Positions 59,827-64,000 of a stretch of 64,000 nucleotides of DNA are shown here, in pieces; the stretch's first letter is position 1; every line of letters starts with the position of its first letter. A program made the translations under genes and the position numbers. Source of the stretch: Proteles cristata cristata (Eukaryota > Chordata > Mammalia > Carnivora > Hyaenidae); NCBI GenBank assembly GCA_017311185.1, contig JAESUZ010004802.1:372001-436000 (forward strand), given 5' to 3'. Below the pieces are notes generated by a model. It searched no databases. It worked only from the letters and a program-made list of their open reading frames with translations, and was not told the DNA's origin.

Positions 59827-60195
59827 TCCTTACGAGCTGAACATATCTCCTGCCAGTGAGCTAGCTCTGCACAAGGCTATTGTTCATGCTAAATTGAATC
59901 ACTGTTTTAAGAAAACGGCTATTCCAAGCCTCTGCGTAGGATACTCTTTTTTGCAGGAAGGAAAGAGGATGTTTCTGGATGTTGCCTTTATCAGAACTGA
60001 TTTGGGGATCAGATACCTACTATTCCGCCTCTTGATCCAACCCCTAAACAACTCTCCCCTTGTTTCTGTGTGTGAATAAGATTCAGTGGGTAGCTGTCGA
60101 CTCTCAATTAAGGCTTGACAAAGTCCTGACCATCTGCAAAAAATCTCAAATCCAATTTGATAATCTTGAGCCTTTCTTGTGCTTATCAATTACAG

Positions 60196-60315
60196 GTCAC
60201 TTGACTGGTGGACAACAGATAAGTGCAATATGATTAATGGGACAGATGGAGATTCTTTTCATCCGTTAATAAACAAAGATGAAATTCTTTATGTCTTCCC
60301 ATCTGATTTTTGCAG
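60196..60315 (+). CDS. SCARB2: SCARB2 (LIMP-2) exon 6
   Basis: This exon encodes residues about 235-275. It is 120 nt: the first base completes the threonine codon from exon 5 and the last two begin the arginine codon completed by exon 7. The acceptor is ttacag (60190-60195) and the donor is gtaaga (60316). The translation reads S-L-D-W-W-T-T-D-K-C-N-M-I-N-G-T-D-G-D-S and later Y-V-F-P-S-D-F-C-R. It holds sequon N249 and cysteine 274, which pairs with cysteine 329 of exon 7 in the known LIMP-2 structure. A SINE begins 46 bp after the donor. Confidence 0.97.
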
Positions 60316-60361
60316 GTAAGAACTTGTAAATAAGTTATTTGCCTATAAAACCCCTCAAAAT

Positions 60362-60597
60362 GGGGGCGTCTGGGTGGCTCAGTCAGTTGGGCGGCCAACT
60401 TCGGCTCAAGTCATGATCTCATGGTTCGTGGGTTCAAGCACCACGTCGGGCTCTGTGCTGACAGCTCAGAGCCTGGAGTCTGTCTTCAGATTCTGTGTCT
60501 CCGTCTCTCTCTGACCCTCCCCTACTCACGCTGTCTCTCTCTCTCTCTCTCTCTCTCTCAGAAATAAAGAAAACATTAAAAAAAATTTTTTAAAAAC
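60362..60597 (+). mobile_element. SINEC 46 bp after exon 6
   Basis: Head gggggcgtctgggtggctca; (TC)n at about 60533-60560. Confidence 0.93.
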
Positions 60598-60684
60598 CCA
60601 AAATGTGAGAAATGTATGCAGCTACCCTTAAGAGGCCTTGCCATTTATGCTTCATCAGTGATAAATGCTGATGGCATATTGAGA

Positions 60685-60910
60685 GACAGTGTGGTGTAGT
60701 GGTTCACAGCCTGGGCTCCAGAGCCTGACTGCATTGGTTGGTTTGAGTACCAGCTCCAACACTGACAGCTGTGTGACCTTGAGAAGGTTATTCAACCACT
60801 CTGTGCCTCACTTTCCTCATTGGTAAAATAAGGATAGTTGCCCTGCTTTGGAGTTATTATGTGGACAAATGAGTTAGTTAGTAGAACACTTCGCCCAGAG
60901 CATGTGAAAA
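60685..60910 (+). repeat. MIR, well preserved
   Basis: The head gtgtggtgtagtggttcaca and the core tcctcattggtaaaataagg are clearly MIR. Confidence 0.75.
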
Positions 60911-61715
60911 ACTAAACAATGTTAAGTGATGGCTCTTAGTTATTATGATATGCTCTGTCAAGCATGAAATTTGACCTGGTCTTCCAGTCAACAGTTAACC
61001 TCTACGTAGAAGAGAAATAAATCAAACTGTTGTCCCTATTTCAGGGTTTGTAGGTATTTGCTTAGCTATCACCTTCCCTTAGATCATTCCTGCTCTCACT
61101 CCGTAAGCTCTCTCTCTCACTCCACCTGCTCCTTCATGATTATGGCTCCTCTTTGGGGAGAAGGCATCCTGCTCTCCACCCTGATTCCCATCTCCCCCAT
61201 CACACACTGCCCTTTCTCTACCCTTCACCCTCAAACTACCCAAATGAATGGCTGACTCACATAGTCTTCCATATCCTCCCCACCCACTCCATCAAGGCTT
61301 TTTATGAAACTTCTCCTCAAATTCGCAAGTGACCTAGCTGCAGTTGATGCTGTTAATGCAGTATTACCAAGAATTGCTGTTCTGGTGGTGTTTCATAGCT
61401 TACATAAGCACACTGCCTACCCAGCCAGCCCTGTCAGAAATATTGGGGATACTATAAATCTCCCTCCATTCCTGCATCGAATCTGCTACCAGATGCTGGG
61501 AGGCCTTCTCAGAAATAGCTCTTGTACCGGCCCCCACCCGACTGTCCCTGCTGCCTGTGCCACGGCTCATACCCTTCCACCTCCCCCACAGAAATACCAC
61601 CGTCCCCCTCTAGCTGGCTGCCCTTGTCTGTACATATTTGTGGGAGGACTGAACGCAGCAAGTGAAACGACTCAAGCTAGAAGGCCAGTAGGAGGCTTTT
61701 TAAAAAAATTGGCAC

Positions 61716-61957
61716 GGGGTGCCTGGGTGGCTCAGTCAGTTGAGCGTCCGACTTCGGGTCAGGTCATGATCTCACAGTTGGTGGGTTCGAGCCCCGCGTC
61801 GGGCTCTGTGCTGACAGCCAGCTCAGAGCCTGGAGGCTGCTTCAGATTCTGTATCTCCCTCTCTCTCTCTGACCCTCCCCTGCTCTCTCAATCTCTCAGA
61901 AATAAATAAAACATTACAAAAAAGTTTTTTTAATTTAAAAATATTTTTTAAAAAATA
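61716..61957 (+). mobile_element. SINEC
   Basis: Flanked by (a/t)ttggcac. Long A/T tail. Confidence 0.92.
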
Positions 61958-62019
61958 ATTTGGCACAGAGGAAACACATTCTTACCTGGCACAGCCACTT
62001 TTGAAGGGACATTTGGCAA

Positions 62020-62590
62020 TGATTAGTAAAGCCAAAGACGTGCAAACCCCATGGTGCTTCACTCTTCTCCTACGTAGGGTCCCTGGCTGGAAGAACCCTT
62101 GTATAGACGTGTAAAGAGACATACACAGAAAAGTTCAATGCAGCATGCTCTTAGTAGTGAAAAATTGGAAGCTATCTAAGTCTCTATTAAAAAAAAGTCT
62201 TTGGAATAAATGTGGTGTGTTCATATCATGAAATATCGTGTAAATTTTAAAATGTAAGAACCAGGCTGTATACTGTTATAAATCTTAATAATGTGATGTT
62301 GAATGAAGAAGCAAATTACAGGAAGAGAACATGGTGTACTGTTTACAGAGCATGTAAAAGTAGCGAATGGTGCCACATATTGTTTATGAATGTGCATCTT
62401 TGTGAAAGGATGAACACCGACGAGGGAGGGTTGAGCCCCAAGTTTAGGACAGTGGCTACCTCTGGGGAGGCGGAGGACTGGAATCAGGAGTGTTATACAG
62501 AGGGCTGCAGTTGTACCCATATAATATATTGTATCTACCTGACTAGTATTTGTTGTAAAAGGTATTTATTATAATGTTTTCTCTATTTTT
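62020..62590 (+). mobile_element. Probable old L1 fragment
   Basis: The order of motifs (caatgcagcatgctcttagtagtg, then ggctacctctggggagg near 62452-62470) resembles the end of an old mammalian L1. Strongly diverged. Confidence 0.4.
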
Positions 62591-63434
62591 CCATTTGCTT
62601 AAAATATTTTATTTGGAAAATACAGTAGGGCTGGGATGTGACTGGGAGGCAGCTGTCATGCTGGCCACAGCCCTGGGAAACATAGCCCGCCTCTGGTTCA
62701 AAGATGAAAAAGCCAGACCCAGGAAGAAATTCCCTTTGGGTTTTAAATGAAGGGCCGAAGGACCCTTGAGACAGAGCCTGTGAGAGGGCTCTGTCTGTCA
62801 CTCAGGCGCTATGCAAACACAAAGGTGGTTAGTGTTATAGGGGATCACTGACGCTCAGTAAAGACTCAAGACAAAATTACATTGAACTCCATTGAAACAG
62901 ATGACTGAAATAAACATTGAAATGGATTCCAAAATACAGATGCTATTTTTATTTGAGGGAAATGGGTATCTCAGTATACATTTAAATCAAGTATCTGTCT
63001 AATGGGGTACTTTTCAAGTGCGCACAAAATCTACCCAGCCGAGCCCTTGGTGACCTTTTCTGCCCTTGCTCTGCCTCCCCCTTGCTTCTGCTTCATCCAC
63101 GCTGACACGTGCCCATGCTGGTCTAGACGAGTCTTATTTCTTTCGAGTGAGGCTCCATCCTAAACGTCATCTTAATTTCCTAACACACGTATTTTTTCCT
63201 TGGCCTTGTTTGGCTGTTACTACAGTTGCTACCTCTTAAACAAATTTTATCATAATTCACCTTCTACACTGAGTGGATAGAGTTCCTTTCAAACTTTCTT
63301 TTGCAACTTCATTTACAGCTATCCCCTATAAGCTTTAACCATGTTGTACCTGAGAATGGTTGTTAACTTATTGGTGTGGGGCAGATTACACTGACCGGAG
63401 CCCACACTGACTTTTCATGCTTACTTCCTAACAG

Positions 63435-63604
63435 ATCAGTGTATATAACCTTCAGTGACTTTGAGAGTGTGCAGGGACTGCCCGCTTTTCGGTATACGGT
63501 ACCTAAAGAAGTGCTAGCCAATACCTCGGACAATGCCGGCTTCTGTATACCTAAAGGAAACTGCCTGGGCTCAGGAGTTTTGAATATCAGCGTCTGCAAG
63601 AATG
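63435..63604 (+). CDS. SCARB2: SCARB2 (LIMP-2) exon 7
   Basis: This exon encodes residues about 275-332. It is 170 nt, begins after taacag (63429-63434) by completing an arginine codon, and ends in phase 1 before gtaaga (63605). The translation runs S-V-Y-I-T-F-S-D-F-E-S-V-Q-G-L-P-A-F-R-Y and ends S-V-C-K-N-G. It contains sequons N304 (N-T-S) and N325 (N-I-S), the C312/C318 pair and C329. All four cysteines expected for the two LIMP-2 disulfides are therefore present across exons 6 and 7. Later exons, with the C-terminal anchor and lysosomal tail signal, lie beyond the window. Confidence 0.97.
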
Positions 63605-63789
63605 GTAAGAACTCAGAGAAGGGACATACTTATGAGTGTCTAGAATGAAGGATTAGTGTTGTTCAATAAAGAATGCTGTCAGCCCAAATGAAAAAGTGAT
63701 TTTGACTTTTCAAGAATAATATTTCACAATATGGCAATAGAATGGTAAAAAAAAAAAATTACTGGCTTTTCTGTAATGCTTGTTTTTCT

Positions 63790-63884
63790 TTTAATTCAGA
63801 TTTAATAGATGTATAACATTATATTAATTTCAGTATACAATATAATGATTCAATATTTGCACATATTGTAAAATTATCACTATA
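63790..63884 (-). mobile_element. Old L1 3' end remnant
   Basis: The sequence tgtataacattatattaatt onward resembles an old L1 3' end. The last SINE of the window is inserted in it. Confidence 0.5.
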
Positions 63885-64000
63885 GGGGCGCCTGGGTGGT
63901 TCAGTCAGTTAAGCATCCGACTCTTGATTTCAGCTCAGGTCATGAGCTCACGGTCCATGAATTTGAGCCCCATCTCAGGCTCTGTGCTAATGGCATGGAG
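63885..64000 (+). mobile_element. SINEC, cut by the window end
   Basis: Head ggggcgcctgggtggttcag; the rest lies beyond the window. Confidence 0.9.

Larger units (their letters stand above)
44732..60195 (+). other. SCARB2 intron 5
   Basis: This 15,464-bp phase-2 intron consists mostly of an older L1 interrupted by an endogenous retrovirus and SINEs. The stretches 44735-45450, 45670-45925, 46165-46530 and 59830-60190 are AT-rich or ordinary sequence without a recognised element. Confidence 0.85.
60316..63434 (+). other. SCARB2 intron 6
   Basis: This 3,119-bp phase-2 intron contains two SINEs, a clear MIR and a probable old L1 piece. The stretches 60920-61715 and 62600-63430 show no recognisable feature. 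The 201-codon ORF at 61304-61909 runs into a SINE and has no domain. Confidence 0.85.
63605..64000 (+). other. SCARB2 intron 7, 5' part
   Basis: This is the start of intron 7 after a gtaaga donor. It ends in a remnant of an old L1 3' end into which a felid SINE, cut by the window edge, has inserted. Confidence 0.85.

Noticed and set aside
61304..61909. 201-codon ORF
   Set aside because: Its last third is SINE sequence and the rest has no recognisable domain or exon-like borders.

Overview
This is nuclear DNA of a carnivoran mammal, almost certainly a cat (Felidae). About three dozen copies of the tRNA-Lys-derived carnivore SINE are present, in the feliform version whose head reads ggggcgcctgggtggctcag. 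Three near-full-length carnivore LINE-1 elements and many older mammalian repeats support this. There is no bacterial-style gene content. The species cannot be read from the window.

The only host gene recognised is SCARB2 (lysosomal integral membrane protein 2, LIMP-2, CD36 family), on the + strand. Six consecutive coding exons are visible: exon 2 (14987-15144), exon 3 (35110-35257), exon 4 (36301-36489), exon 5 (44640-44731), exon 6 (60196-60315) and exon 7 (63435-63604). All have AG/GT borders and compatible phases, and together they give 877 coding nt for residues about 40-332 of the lumenal domain. Exon 1 and the exons after 7 lie outside the window. Everything else is intron.

Region by region: 1-14986 is the 3' part of intron 1, with a full-length antisense L1 (2038-8689) nested in an older L1. 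Intron 2 (15145-35109) holds a second near-full-length antisense L1 (20310-27113, with a 16-bp target-site duplication), a probable solo LTR (28212-28768, minus) and two copies of an ancient DNA transposon. Introns 3 and 4 (35258-44639) carry a dense run of SINEs, including a close inverted pair. Intron 5 (44732-60195) holds a third, older L1 (about 46652-59826) that is split by a betaretrovirus-like endogenous retrovirus (48218-54126), in sense with SCARB2, with two nearly identical LTRs and a 5-bp duplication. Introns 6 and 7 carry SINEs, a MIR and old L1 debris.

The most unusual object is this endogenous retrovirus. It has about 0.7% LTR divergence by eye, yet its gag, pro/dUTPase, pol and env are all broken. 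Reverse transcriptase was not found, and about 0.9 kb of unrecognised sequence lies where pro/RT would be. This suggests a defective, chimeric provirus that may have been mobilised in trans. A second point of interest is SCARB2 exon 4, where the ligand-binding helix looks locally divergent from the human sequence as I remember it.
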